From: Acetobacteraceae bacterium
Lineage (GTDB): Bacteria; Pseudomonadota; Alphaproteobacteria; Acetobacterales; Acetobacteraceae
Assembly: GCA_031291725.1 (NCBI GenBank)
Contig: JARLIM010000012.1
Coordinates: 1-57,590 of the forward strand
Reading direction: 5' to 3'
DNA: 57,590 nucleotides
The translations under genes were made by a program, and so were the position numbers. Below, piece by piece: positions 41,160-50,455 of this stretch; positions within the stretch are counted from its first letter, which is position 1, and each line of letters begins with the position of its first letter. The notes beneath the pieces were generated by a model that saw nothing but the letters and a program-made list of their open reading frames with translations, was not told the origin of the DNA and did no database searches.

Positions 41160-42461
41160 ATGTCACAGGCCGCCAACGCCGCCTTGCCGGCGGAGCTGAC
41201 ACCGGAAGAGAACCGGGTTTTTGCCAAAATCGCGTGGCGGATCATGCCCTTGCTGGTTCTGGCTTACATCGTCAACTTTCTCGACCGCACCAATGTCGGC
41301 GTTGCGGCCTTGACGATGAACAAGGCACTCGGACTGACGGCGACGCAATTCGGCCTGGGTGCCGGGCTGTTATTTGCCAGCTACACGGTCTTCGAAGTGC
41401 CGAGCAATCTCGCCCTCTACAAATTCGGTGCGCGGCGTTGGCTGGCACGGATCATGATCACCTGGGGGCTGATCTCGGCGGCGACGATATTCGTCACCGG
41501 CGCGCAGAGTTTTTATGTCTTGCGGCTGTTGTTGGGGGCGGCTGAGGCCGGGTTCTTTCCGGGAGTGGCGTTCTTCCTGACGCTGTGGTTTCCGGCGGCC
41601 TATCGTGCGCGGATCTATGCTTGGTTCCTGATCGGCGTGCCTGCCTCGTCACTGATCGGCAGCCCGATTTCCGGCATGCTGCTCGGGTTGAATGGCTGGC
41701 TGGGCTTTGAAGGCTGGAAATGGCTGTTCGTGGTTGAAGGCCTGCCTGCGGTGCTGCTCGGCGTCGTTATTCTGGCAGTCTTGGCGGACAGGCCGGACAC
41801 TGCCAAGTTCCTCTCGCAAGCCGAAAAAGATCTCGTCGCCCGGCGTCTGGCCAGCGAAGTGAAGGAGCGTGAGAGCAGGCATTTCCTGACGGCACTGCGT
41901 GATCGGCGCGTTCTGTTGATGGCGGTGATTCAGTTCACTTTCATCGTCGGCAGCTATGGCGTGGGGATTTTCCTGCCGCAGATTGTCAAGGCACAGCATT
42001 TCTCCAATACCCAGGTTGGTTTCATCACCGCTATTCCCAGCCTGATCGCTTGTGTGGCGATGATTTTGTGGGCGAAGGTGGTGGATCGCACCGGCAAGAA
42101 GATCGTCAATCTGGCTCTGACCAATCTGCTGTCATTCGTGGGTTTTGTGCTGGCGGTGTGGATGAGCGACAATTTCCTGATCGCCATGATCGGGCTGACG
42201 GCCGTCGTTGTCGGCACCTCCACCGCACGTGGCATCTTCTGGACCATCCCGCCGCGCTTCCTGGGAGGCGTGGGGGCAGCGGGTGGTTTGGCGTTGATCA
42301 ACTCTGTCGGCACCATCGGTGGATTTGTCGGCCCGACCTTGATGGGCGTGGCGAAAGACATGACCGGCTCCTCAAATGCCGGGCTGTTGGCGCTGTCGGG
42401 CTTTCTGGCAGTCTCCACCGTGCTGACGCTGTGCCTGAAACTGTTCATCAAGGACGAATGA
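41160..42461 (+). CDS. MFS transporter, anion:cation symporter type
   Basis: The 433-residue protein has twelve predicted helices and the ACS-family start (IAWRIMPLLVLAYIVNFLDRTNVGVAAL). The loop LGAAEAGFFPGVAFFLTLWFP is also typical. These permeases take up organic anions such as phthalate, tartrate, hexuronates or nicotinate with protons. I chose ATG 41160 behind GGGGGAT. It is the first gene of the catabolic operon, and its stop lies one base before the dehydrogenase ATG. Confidence 0.88.
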   Translation: MSQAANAALPAELTPEENRVFAKIAWRIMPLLVLAYIVNFLDRTNVGVAALTMNKALGLTATQFGLGAGLLFASYTVFEVPSNLALYKFGARRWLARIMITWGLISAATIFVTGAQSFYVLRLLLGAAEAGFFPGVAFFLTLWFPAAYRARIYAWFLIGVPASSLIGSPISGMLLGLNGWLGFEGWKWLFVVEGLPAVLLGVVILAVLADRPDTAKFLSQAEKDLVARRLASEVKERESRHFLTALRDRRVLLMAVIQFTFIVGSYGVGIFLPQIVKAQHFSNTQVGFITAIPSLIACVAMILWAKVVDRTGKKIVNLALTNLLSFVGFVLAVWMSDNFLIAMIGLTAVVVGTSTARGIFWTIPPRFLGGVGAAGGLALINSVGTIGGFVGPTLMGVAKDMTGSSNAGLLALSGFLAVSTVLTLCLKLFIKDE

Positions 42462-42462
42462 T

Positions 42463-43533
42463 ATGCCGTTGAACCTGCTCATTCTTGAAGGTGATGGTAT
42501 TGGCCCGGAAATCAGTGCGGCCACTCAGACGGTGCTCGCCGCAGCCGATGCGCGCTTTGAGTTGGGCCTGGCTTTCTCCCACGCCGTGATCGGCTTCGAT
42601 GCGCTTGCCCAGCACGGCACCACCTTCCCGGATGTCACCTGGAAGGCGTGTCAGGCGGCGGATGGGATTGTGCTGGGTCCGGTGTCGCACAACGACTATC
42701 CGCCCAAGGCGCAAGGCGGGCTGAACCCCTCGGGCGAATTGCGCATCAGGCTCGATCTGTTCGCCAATATCCGCCCCGCGCGCACCCATATCGGCGTGCC
42801 GCATCCAAGCCGCCATGAATTCGATCTGGTGATCGTGCGGGAGAACACCGAGGGCTTCTATGCCGACCGCTCGATGTATATGGGCCCGGGCGAATTCATG
42901 CCGACGCCGGATGTGGCGCTGGCCACCCGTAAGGTGACGCGGCAGGCCAGTCTGCGCATTGCCGAGCAAGCCTTCGTGCTGGCCGGACAGCGCCGCCGGA
43001 AGGTGACGGCGATCCATAAATCGAACGTCATGCGCATCTCGGACGGTCTGTTCCTGGACTGCGTGCGGCAGGTGCGGGCGCGCTATCCTGAGATTGAATA
43101 CGAGGAACAACTGGTGGATGCGATGGCGGCCCTGCTGGTGCGCGATGCATCGAAATTCGACGTCGTGGTGGCCACCAACATGTTCGGCGACATCCTGTCG
43201 GACGAGGCCGCCGAACTTGCCGGCGGGTTGGGGCTGGCCGCCTCGTTGAATGCCGGGGCCGGTCGGGCTGTGGCGCAAGCACAGCACGGCTCGGCACCCT
43301 CTATCGCGGGCAAAGACATCGCCAATCCATGCTCCCTGATCGTCTCGGCATCGATGCTGCTGGCGTGGTTGGGGGAGCGGCAGGGCAGGGCGTCGCTGGT
43401 GGATGCCGCGCGCCGGATTGAGGCGGCGGTGGATGAGGCGATTGCCGATCCCGCCACCCGCACGCCCGATCTGGGTGGGCTGCTCGGCACAAAAGCTTTT
43501 GCAGAGATTGTTGCGGAAAAGGTGCGCGCATGA
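42463..43533 (+). CDS. isopropylmalate/tartrate dehydrogenase-like enzyme
   Basis: The 356-residue protein belongs to the beta-decarboxylating dehydrogenase family. It has LILEGDGIGPEI, FANIRPARTH, VIVRENTEGFYAD with the substrate Arg/Glu/Tyr region, IHKSNVMR with the catalytic Lys, and VATNMFGDILSDEAAELAGG with the metal aspartates. Such enzymes oxidise 2-hydroxy-dicarboxylates or related acids with NAD and then decarboxylate. The catabolic setting argues against leucine synthesis and for a tartrate-like or other substituted malate substrate. Confidence 0.88.
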   Translation: MPLNLLILEGDGIGPEISAATQTVLAAADARFELGLAFSHAVIGFDALAQHGTTFPDVTWKACQAADGIVLGPVSHNDYPPKAQGGLNPSGELRIRLDLFANIRPARTHIGVPHPSRHEFDLVIVRENTEGFYADRSMYMGPGEFMPTPDVALATRKVTRQASLRIAEQAFVLAGQRRRKVTAIHKSNVMRISDGLFLDCVRQVRARYPEIEYEEQLVDAMAALLVRDASKFDVVVATNMFGDILSDEAAELAGGLGLAASLNAGAGRAVAQAQHGSAPSIAGKDIANPCSLIVSASMLLAWLGERQGRASLVDAARRIEAAVDEAIADPATRTPDLGGLLGTKAFAEIVAEKVRA

Positions 43534-44408
43534 GCCAGCATTCCACCCCCAAGGCCGTCATCCCCAAGGATGGCATTGATTGCCATATGCATGTCTTTGG
43601 CGAACTGGATGCCTATCCGCCCTCGCCCAAGCGCAGCTACACCCCACGTGTGGCAACGTTGGAGGATTATCTGGCGATGCTGCACAGCATCGGCATGACG
43701 CGCAACGTCTTCGTGCAGGCGAGTGCCTATGGCACCGATAATCGCTGTATGCTCGACGCGCTGCGCGTGCGTGGCCATCTGTCGCGTGGCGTTGCGGTGA
43801 TCGATCCAGATATTTCTGAATCGGCACTCGATGAGATGCATGCGCTTGGCGTGCGCGGCGTGCGGCTGAACATTGCAACCTTCGGTCTGAGCGATCAGAC
43901 GGCATTGCGCACTCAGCTTGACCGCACCATCGCCAAGGTTGCCCCGCGTGGCTGGCATGTGCAGATCTTTGCAGGCATGGAGATGCTGGCCGTGCTGCGT
44001 CCCGGCATCGAGGCGGCAGGCTGCCCCATTGTGATCGACCATATGGGGCTGGCCGTTGCCACCGCCGGTCTCGATCAGCCGGGCTTTCTGATGCTGAAGG
44101 AATTGCTCGGCCTTGGCCATGTCTGGGTGAAGGTGTCGGGCTTCTATCGCGTCTCACACCAGGAGCGCGATTTCTCCGAGGCCACGCCTTACGCTGCTGC
44201 CCTGATCGCTGCCAATCCGCAGCGTTGCGTCTGGGGCACAGACTGGCCGCATACCGGCGCGCATGGCCGCTCTTTGGCCGATGGCCCGCCATTGATCGAA
44301 TACCGCAAGCTTGACGACGGCGTGCTGCTCGACCTGCTGGCGGAGGCTGCCGGGCCGCATCTGCACAGGGTGCTGGTTGATAACCCGGCCAAGCTTTATC
44401 AATTCTGA
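43530..44408 (+). CDS. LigI-type amidohydrolase (2-pyrone/lactone hydrolase family), copy 1
   Basis: The 292-residue TIM-barrel amidohydrolase has the metal-binding HMHVFG at the N-terminus and NVFVQASAYGTDN after it. IVIDHMGLA and the final WGTDWPH carry the last His/Asp residues. COG3618 members include 2-pyrone-4,6-dicarboxylate lactonase and sugar-acid lactonases or isomerases. The ATG overlaps the dehydrogenase stop (ATGA). A lactone or hydrated-ring substrate is likely. Confidence 0.85.
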   Translation: MSQHSTPKAVIPKDGIDCHMHVFGELDAYPPSPKRSYTPRVATLEDYLAMLHSIGMTRNVFVQASAYGTDNRCMLDALRVRGHLSRGVAVIDPDISESALDEMHALGVRGVRLNIATFGLSDQTALRTQLDRTIAKVAPRGWHVQIFAGMEMLAVLRPGIEAAGCPIVIDHMGLAVATAGLDQPGFLMLKELLGLGHVWVKVSGFYRVSHQERDFSEATPYAAALIAANPQRCVWGTDWPHTGAHGRSLADGPPLIEYRKLDDGVLLDLLAEAAGPHLHRVLVDNPAKLYQF

Positions 44409-44424
44409 CAATCGGAGACAGTCC

Positions 44425-45492
44425 ATGCGCCTCACCCGCACCCTGCTCGCCGCCGCTGCCAGCCTGTTCCTGGCAAGCTCAGCCCAAGCCGCACTGACAC
44501 CCGACGAAGCCAAACTCTACGAGGCCGCCAAGCAGGAAGGCACGCTGACATGGTATGTCGGCGCCCCTCTGGAGGGCATGCAGGCCATTGCCAAGGTGTT
44601 TCAGGAAAAATACCCCGGCGTGAATATTCAGATGATGCGGATGGTGGGTGTGGCCCAGTATCAGCGTTTTATGGATGAGACGGGTGCAAAAAAATACATC
44701 GCCGATGTGTTGCAAAATACCGATTATCCGTCGATGCAATCCTTGGTCGATGACGGGCATATTCTTGAGAATAAGGTGCCAACATCAGATCGTATTCCGC
44801 CACAATTCCGAATCGGCAATTTCGCCTATTCGCAATACACCTCCACCAACGGCATCGTCTACAACGTCAATAAGCTGACGCCGGATGAGGTGAAGCTGTT
44901 GGAGGCGGATTGGAAGAATGTGCTCGATCCGCGTTTCAAGGGGCGCTTCTCGGTCAGCCCGATGAAATGCGGCGTGTGCTATGCGCCGTTCCACATGTTC
45001 ATGGACCCGAAATTCAAAGACCGCTACGGCGCGGATTTCATCAGGAAGATCGCCGCGCAAAAACCTGCGGTGTATTCGGAAGTGTTGGTCACGCTCGATC
45101 GCGTGGTGGCGGGTGAGCAGGATTTCACCATATCCGGCTGGGAGGCCTCGGCTGCCACAAAATGGATCGACGGCGCGCCGATTCGCTGGATTTTCCCACA
45201 TCCCACGCCGATTTTCGGCAATTCCTGGCTCGGCGTGTCGAAATACGCCCCACATCCGAACGCCGCGAAATTCTTCCTGGATTGGCTGATGAGCGATGAC
45301 GGGCAGGAGACGATGCAGCGCGTTTATGGCTCGCAGGGCACGCTCCAGGGCATCAAGGATGATCGTCCCTACACGAAGGAGAGTTGGTACCATGCGCCGG
45401 TGGAGCTGTATCAGGTCGATTGGAAGCGTTGGGACGCCGATTATCACAAGGATATGGACTTCCTCGCCAAATCGCTGAAGGCTGAGCAGTGA
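44425..45492 (+). CDS. ABC transporter substrate-binding protein (AfuA/FbpA-like)
   Basis: The 355-residue protein has a signal peptide (LLAAAASLFLASSAQA). The periplasmic-binding fold begins KQEGTLTWYVGAPLEGMQAIAKVFQEKYPG. DFTISGWEASAA and FPHPTPIFGNSWLGVSKYAPHPNAAKFF are typical of the Fe3+/polyamine-type family 1 binding proteins. The iron-type name reflects family only; the catabolic operon argues for an organic solute. The start at 44425 has GGAGA at 44414-44418. Confidence 0.88.
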   Translation: MRLTRTLLAAAASLFLASSAQAALTPDEAKLYEAAKQEGTLTWYVGAPLEGMQAIAKVFQEKYPGVNIQMMRMVGVAQYQRFMDETGAKKYIADVLQNTDYPSMQSLVDDGHILENKVPTSDRIPPQFRIGNFAYSQYTSTNGIVYNVNKLTPDEVKLLEADWKNVLDPRFKGRFSVSPMKCGVCYAPFHMFMDPKFKDRYGADFIRKIAAQKPAVYSEVLVTLDRVVAGEQDFTISGWEASAATKWIDGAPIRWIFPHPTPIFGNSWLGVSKYAPHPNAAKFFLDWLMSDDGQETMQRVYGSQGTLQGIKDDRPYTKESWYHAPVELYQVDWKRWDADYHKDMDFLAKSLKAEQ

Positions 45493-45508
45493 AGGCCGGT
45501 CTCCCGTC

Positions 45509-47218
45509 ATGAGCGCCCGCAGCACCTCGGTCCCGTCCTGGCTGCTCACTGCTCTGGTATTCGGGGTGGCGATTCTGCCATTGCTGTTTGTCATCGACGC
45601 CGCCTTCTACCGCGAAACCCGTGTCGGACTTGCGACGGATCGTTCATGGGTGGCGGTGATCGATGTGTTCACGGGCGCGGATTATCTGCGCTATCTGCGC
45701 AATGCCCTGGGACTGGCTGGAATTGTCACCGCCGTCTCGCTGGTGGTCGGCGTGGGCATCGCGTTGATCCTGGGGCGCTCGGATATCGGCCATAAGCGGG
45801 TATGGGACGCGTTGATCACCCTGCCGCTGTATCTGTCGCCCTTCGCCGGGTTGATGGCCTGGATCGCGCTTGCCTCACCGAAAACCGGCTTCATCAACAC
45901 CATCATCGACGCGATGGCGGCGGTGTTCATCCATGAACCGGGATCGATTGTGGATATCTGGACCTTCGCGGGCGTGGTGTTCGTGATGACGCTGTTCTTC
46001 TGCCCACTGGTCTATCTGTTCACAGTCGGTAGCCTGCGTGGGATGAACACCGCGTTGGAGGAGGCCGCCCGCATCGGCGGGGCGACGCCGCTGACGACGA
46101 TTATGCGCATCACCTTGCCGATGTGCCTGCCCTCCATCGTCGCCTCGGCCTTGTTGGTGTTCATCCTGGGGGCGGAGATGTACACCATCCCTGGCATTAT
46201 CGGCTCCAATGCCGGCTTTACCACGCTGCCGTGGCGGATTTTTGAGGATTCGACCTCGGTGCCCGTCCATCGCGCCCACGCTGCCGCGGCCGGCACGTTG
46301 CTGTTGTTGGTCACGGTGCTGGGCGTCTGGTTGCAGGGGCGGGCGACCCGGGTGAGCGCGAAATTCGTCACCCTTGGCGGCAAAGGCTTCAATGGGCGGC
46401 CGCTGCGGCTGGGGCGTTGGAGATGGGCTGCGTGGGGGCTGTTGGCGTCTTACGTGCTGGCCGCCGACATTTTGCCCTTCGGTGCGCTGCTGATGTCATC
46501 CTTGATGAAATTCAGCGCCGGCACCATCAGCGCCGAAGTTCTGACGTTCAAACACTATCTCGGCTTCTTCACCTCAGAGGAGATGCAGATCGCCCTGCTG
46601 AACACGGTATTTCTGGCGGTGGTCACGGGCGTGATCTGTATGGCGTTGGGGTTCATGATCAGCCACATGGCGTTGCGCAACCCCACGCGGTTGAACCGGG
46701 CTCTGGCATTCTTGGCTGTGTTGCCTGTGGCGGTGCCGGGATTGGTGTATGGGTTGGGGTTGGTGTGGACGTTCCTGCGCACCCCGCTTTACGGCACGAT
46801 CTGGGTGTTGCTGTTCGCCTATGTGGCGAAATTCCTGCCTTACGGAGTGATTGTCTCGCGCACCGGATTGATGCAGGTACACCCCGAACTCGCCGAATCG
46901 GCCCGCATGTGCGGTGCCACCGCCCGCACGGCGCTGGCGAAGATCACTGCCCCTTTGGTGAAATCCACGCTGGCGGCGGTGCTGTTCTTTGTCATGCTCA
47001 ACGCCATCAAGGAACTCTCCGCCTCCGTGCTGCTCTATTCGCAGGACAGCGAAGTGCTCTCGGTGCTGACCTGGCATTACATGGATTCCGGCGATTACCA
47101 ATTCGCCGCAGCCATCGGCTTTATTCAGACATTTATCATGTTGGCGGTGGTCTTTGCCGCCCAAAGGTTGTTCCGCGTCCGGCTTGACCGCGCGTTCGGA
47201 CATGGAGGTGGGCGATGA
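45509..47218 (+). CDS. ABC transporter permease, duplicated (FbpB/ThiP type)
   Basis: The 569-residue membrane protein contains two copies of the BPD-transporter inner-membrane domain. Each has the EAA loop: EEAARIGGATPLTTIMRITLPM in the first half and ESARMCGATARTALAKITAPL in the second. About twelve helices are visible. One polypeptide therefore forms the whole channel, as in iron(III), thiamine and 2-aminoethylphosphonate systems. Its stop overlaps the ATPase start as ATGA. Confidence 0.9.
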   Translation: MSARSTSVPSWLLTALVFGVAILPLLFVIDAAFYRETRVGLATDRSWVAVIDVFTGADYLRYLRNALGLAGIVTAVSLVVGVGIALILGRSDIGHKRVWDALITLPLYLSPFAGLMAWIALASPKTGFINTIIDAMAAVFIHEPGSIVDIWTFAGVVFVMTLFFCPLVYLFTVGSLRGMNTALEEAARIGGATPLTTIMRITLPMCLPSIVASALLVFILGAEMYTIPGIIGSNAGFTTLPWRIFEDSTSVPVHRAHAAAAGTLLLLVTVLGVWLQGRATRVSAKFVTLGGKGFNGRPLRLGRWRWAAWGLLASYVLAADILPFGALLMSSLMKFSAGTISAEVLTFKHYLGFFTSEEMQIALLNTVFLAVVTGVICMALGFMISHMALRNPTRLNRALAFLAVLPVAVPGLVYGLGLVWTFLRTPLYGTIWVLLFAYVAKFLPYGVIVSRTGLMQVHPELAESARMCGATARTALAKITAPLVKSTLAAVLFFVMLNAIKELSASVLLYSQDSEVLSVLTWHYMDSGDYQFAAAIGFIQTFIMLAVVFAAQRLFRVRLDRAFGHGGGR

Positions 47219-48285
47219 GTCACGTCAGGCTCGACGGGTTGGTGAAGGCATATGGCGGCAGTGTTGCCGTCAATCGGATCAACCTGGACATTGAGGAAGG
47301 CGAGTTCCTGGTGCTGCTCGGCCCTTCCGGCTGCGGCAAGACCACCACCTTGCGCTGCATCGCAGGCCTGGAGGACATCACCGATGGCCAGATCCTGATC
47401 GATGGCCAGCCGGTCTCCACCAGCACACTGACCACCCCGCCCGAGCAGCGGCAGATGGGGATGGTGTTCCAGTCCTATGCCGTCTGGCCGCATATGAGTG
47501 TGGCGGAGAATTTGGCGTTTGGCTTGAAGCTGCAAAAGCTGCCGAAAATCGAGATCGAGAAACGGATCACCGAAGTGCTCGATCTGGTCGGTCTTGGCAG
47601 CTTTGCCGAGCGCGGCATTCATGAACTCTCCGGCGGCCAACAGCAGCGGGTCGCCCTCGCCCGTGCGGTGGTGCTGCGCCCGCGCGTGCTGCTGTTCGAT
47701 GAGCCATTGTCGAATCTGGATGCGCAATTGCGCGAGCATATGCGTTTCGAACTGCGGCAATTGCAGCAGCGCCTCGGTATCACCGCGATTTACGTCACGC
47801 ATGATCAACAGGAAGCGATGGTGGTGGCTGACCGCATCGTGCTGATGAACAAAGGCCGCATTGAGCAGATCGGCACGCCGCGCCAGCTTTATCGTCAGCC
47901 GGAGACGCTGTTTGCGGCGGGCTTCATCGGGCTCGCCAATTCACTGTCCGGCGCGGTGATCGAGGCGAGCGAGACCACCACGGTGCGCATCGGGGCGGGC
48001 GTGCCGCTCACCTCGCTGCAAACCGGCTTCGAGATTGGCGCGAACGTGAAGCTGATCGTGCGCCCGGAAGAGGTGCGTGTGGGCTTTGACGATGAGGATG
48101 GGCCGAATCGCTTCCGGGGCACGCTGAAGGAATGCGTTTTCCTCGGCAACATCGCCGACATCACCGTGATGGTGGGGCAGACGCTGTTTCGCGCCCAAAT
48201 CAGCCCGGCACGGGATTGGACGGTGGGCGAGCAGGTGACGCTTTCCATCGATCCCTCCGCCGTGACCCTTATTCCAGCCATCTGA
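47215..48285 (+). CDS. ABC transporter ATP-binding protein (PotA/FbpC type)
   Basis: This 356-residue ATPase has Walker A LGPSGCGKTT, the signature LSGGQQQRVALARA and Walker B VLLFDEPLSNLDAQL. A C-terminal TOBE domain (RPEEVRVGFDDEDG; NIADITVMVG) follows. It powers uptake of the solute caught by the binding protein three genes up. The overlap with the permease and the shared family type show that the three genes form one importer. Confidence 0.92.
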   Translation: MSHVRLDGLVKAYGGSVAVNRINLDIEEGEFLVLLGPSGCGKTTTLRCIAGLEDITDGQILIDGQPVSTSTLTTPPEQRQMGMVFQSYAVWPHMSVAENLAFGLKLQKLPKIEIEKRITEVLDLVGLGSFAERGIHELSGGQQQRVALARAVVLRPRVLLFDEPLSNLDAQLREHMRFELRQLQQRLGITAIYVTHDQQEAMVVADRIVLMNKGRIEQIGTPRQLYRQPETLFAAGFIGLANSLSGAVIEASETTTVRIGAGVPLTSLQTGFEIGANVKLIVRPEEVRVGFDDEDGPNRFRGTLKECVFLGNIADITVMVGQTLFRAQISPARDWTVGEQVTLSIDPSAVTLIPAI

Positions 48286-48297
48286 CGGAGACCGCCG

Positions 48298-48900
48298 ATG
48301 TTCACCCTTCGCACCTCGCTCACCTCGCCCTTCGGTCGCAAGGTACGCATCGGCGCTGGCGTTTTGGGGGTAAGCGAGCAGATCACGCTCGTGCATGCCG
48401 ACACGCTGGACGCCACCGACACGCTGCGCACACAGAACCCGCTCGGCAAGATCCCCTGCCTGCTGCTTGAAGACGGTACGGTGATCTATGACAGCTGGGT
48501 GATCCTGGAATTCCTGCAGGAACAGGCGAATTCCGAAGCCCTGCTGCCGCGTGCCGGGTTGGAGCGCTATCGCGTGCTGACCCAGGCCAAGCTCGCCGAT
48601 GGCATCGCCGATGCGGCGCTGCTGATGATGTATGAGGCGCGCTTCCGTGAACCGGAGCAGATGTCGCGCCGCTGGCTGGATCATCAGCGCGGCAAGGTGG
48701 AGCGGGGGCTGGCGGTGTTCGAGGCCAATCCGCCCGAGGATAAACTTGATCTGATCGGCATCAGTCTGGTGTGCATGTTCGGCTATCTCGACTGGCGCAA
48801 GCCAGTGGCATGGCGGCCCAACCATCCCAATCTCGTCGCCTGGCTGGAGCGCATGCGCGCGCTGTATCCGATCATCAACGCCACCGCAGTGCCGGAGTAA
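48298..48900 (+). CDS. glutathione S-transferase family protein
   Basis: The 200-residue protein has the GST N-domain start LRTSLTSPFGRKVRIGAGVLG, whose Ser or Thr could be catalytic. The glutathione-binding PLGKIPCLLLEDG and IYDSWVILEFLQ follow, then a helical C-domain. In a ring- or lactone-degrading operon a GST may act as a glutathione-dependent isomerase (maleylacetoacetate or maleylpyruvate type). The sequence does not decide between that and detoxification. Confidence 0.85.
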   Translation: MFTLRTSLTSPFGRKVRIGAGVLGVSEQITLVHADTLDATDTLRTQNPLGKIPCLLLEDGTVIYDSWVILEFLQEQANSEALLPRAGLERYRVLTQAKLADGIADAALLMMYEARFREPEQMSRRWLDHQRGKVERGLAVFEANPPEDKLDLIGISLVCMFGYLDWRKPVAWRPNHPNLVAWLERMRALYPIINATAVPE

Positions 48901-48906
48901 GCCCAC

Positions 48907-49458
48907 ATGGCCCGTCTTCCCGAAATCGACCCCACCACGCTCACCCCCGAGCAACAGGTGGTTTATGACGAGATCAAATCCGGCCCGCGCGGCGTGGTGC
49001 GGGGACCGTTGGCGGTGTGGCTGCGCAGGCCGGGTCTGGCGGCGCGGGCGCAGGAATTGGGGCGTTATTGCCGCTATGATTCCTCGCTGAACAAGCAACT
49101 CTCCGAACTTGCCATTCTGGTGACGGCCCGCGCCTGGGGTTCGGAGTTCGAGTGGTTCGCTCATAAGAAGCACGCGCTCGATGCCGGGGTGTCACCCGAG
49201 ATCGTGGAGGCCATCCGCACCTGCCAAACGCCGCCGATCACCGATCCCGAGCAGCGCGCGGTCTATGACGTGGCGTCTGCCATGTGCACCCATCGCCGTC
49301 TGCACAAGGCGCTCTACGCCTCGGCCCTGGCCGTGCTGGGCGAAGGTCGGTTGGTCGATCTGATCGGGGTGCTGGGCTATTATTCGCTGATCTCGATGAC
49401 GATCAACGCCTTCGAGGTGGACGTGCCCGCCGGTGCCGCGCCGGAGTTGGATGTATGA
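48907..49458 (+). CDS. carboxymuconolactone decarboxylase family protein
   Basis: The 183-residue all-helical protein matches the CMD/AhpD family. It has SSLNKQLSELAILVTARAWGSEFEWFAHKKHA and GVSPEIVEAI, with LIGVLGYYSLISMTINAFEV at the end. The AhpD Cys-x-x-Cys pair is absent (the helix has AWGSEFEWFAH), so a decarboxylase- or isomerase-like role is more likely than peroxide reduction. Its stop overlaps the next start as ATGA. Confidence 0.85.
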   Translation: MARLPEIDPTTLTPEQQVVYDEIKSGPRGVVRGPLAVWLRRPGLAARAQELGRYCRYDSSLNKQLSELAILVTARAWGSEFEWFAHKKHALDAGVSPEIVEAIRTCQTPPITDPEQRAVYDVASAMCTHRRLHKALYASALAVLGEGRLVDLIGVLGYYSLISMTINAFEVDVPAGAAPELDV

Positions 49459-50318
49459 GCCTGACCTATCTGGCCGAGCCGTCTTATCCGCAGTTGGCAT
49501 TGCCGGCCGGGGCGTGTGACGCGCATTTCCACATCTTCGGCCCGCAATCGCGCTTCCCCTATCCCGACGATGTGCGCTTCCGCCCGGATGATGCACCGAA
49601 GCAGACGATGTTCGCGTTGCATCGGCGGCTGGGCATCGAGCGTGGCGTGATCGTGCAATCCGGCTGCCACGGCTTCGACAACCGCGTGGTGGCCGATGCG
49701 ATGGCGGATCGGCCGGGCAGCTACAAAGGCGTGGCGCTGCTGCCGCCGGACGTGGACATGGCCACGTTGCGTGCGATGGACGCGCAGGGGTTTTGTGGCG
49801 TGCGCTTCAACTTCATGCCGCATCTGGCGCAGGCGGCCAGCCCGCAGCAGGTGGTGGCGCTGGGGGCGCGGTTGGCCGAGATCGGCTGGCATTTGCAGGT
49901 GCATTTCGCAGCCTCGTTGATCGACGATCTGATCCCGGTGCTGCGGGAAAGCCCGGTGCCGGTGATGATCGACCATATGGGCCGCATCGATGCCGGTCTG
50001 GGGCTGGATCAACCCGCCTATCGCAGCCTGCTGGCGGCGATGGAGATTGAAAAATTCTGGGTCAAAGTCTCCGGCTCCGACCGTTCCACCCGCACCGGCC
50101 CGCCTTACGCCGATGCAGCCCTGATGGCGCGCGATCTGGTGGCACGCTTCCCGGATCGGGTTGTCTGGGGCACCGACTGGCCGCATCCGAACCATCAAGG
50201 ACCGATCCCGGATGACGGCGCGCTGGTCGATTTGATTGCGGAGATCGCACCGGATGCGGCGTCGATGGATCGGCTGTTGGTCAGCAATCCTCAGCGTTTT
50301 TATCGATTTACGGTTTAG
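49455..50318 (+). CDS. LigI-type amidohydrolase, copy 2
   Basis: The 287-residue TIM-barrel amidohydrolase is a paralogue of the one at 43530. It has DAHFHIFGP as first metal motif, ERGVIVQSGCHGFDN, GVRFNFMPHL, VMIDHMGRIDAG and the final WGTDWPHPNHQG. A second lactonase in the same operon suggests two successive or alternative ring-opening steps. I chose ATG 49455, which overlaps the CMD stop. A 97-bp palindrome separates it from the last gene. Confidence 0.87.
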   Translation: MSLTYLAEPSYPQLALPAGACDAHFHIFGPQSRFPYPDDVRFRPDDAPKQTMFALHRRLGIERGVIVQSGCHGFDNRVVADAMADRPGSYKGVALLPPDVDMATLRAMDAQGFCGVRFNFMPHLAQAASPQQVVALGARLAEIGWHLQVHFAASLIDDLIPVLRESPVPVMIDHMGRIDAGLGLDQPAYRSLLAAMEIEKFWVKVSGSDRSTRTGPPYADAALMARDLVARFPDRVVWGTDWPHPNHQGPIPDDGALVDLIAEIAPDAASMDRLLVSNPQRFYRFTV

Positions 50319-50335
50319 CCGTCATATCCCCCACA

Positions 50336-50432
50336 TCGTCATTGCGAGGAGGCTGAGCCGACGAAGCAACCCAACGAGACCCGAGACGGCATATCGGTGG
50401 ATTGCTTCGTCGCTGCGCTCCCCGCAATGACA
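50336..50432. repeat. 97-bp palindromic repeat, copy 3 (diverged)
   Basis: It has the same length and outer arms (TCGTCATTGCGAGGA at the left; CCCCGCAATGACA at the right) and the same inner GAAGCAACCCA / TGGATTGCTTCGTC core. The centre and parts of the arms differ from copies 1 and 2. It sits 17 bases after the second amidohydrolase stop and 23 bases before the SDR start, inside the operon, where the hairpin could reduce read-through or protect the upstream transcript. Confidence 0.85.
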
Positions 50433-50455
50433 ATGAATAAGAACAAGGAAAAGCC

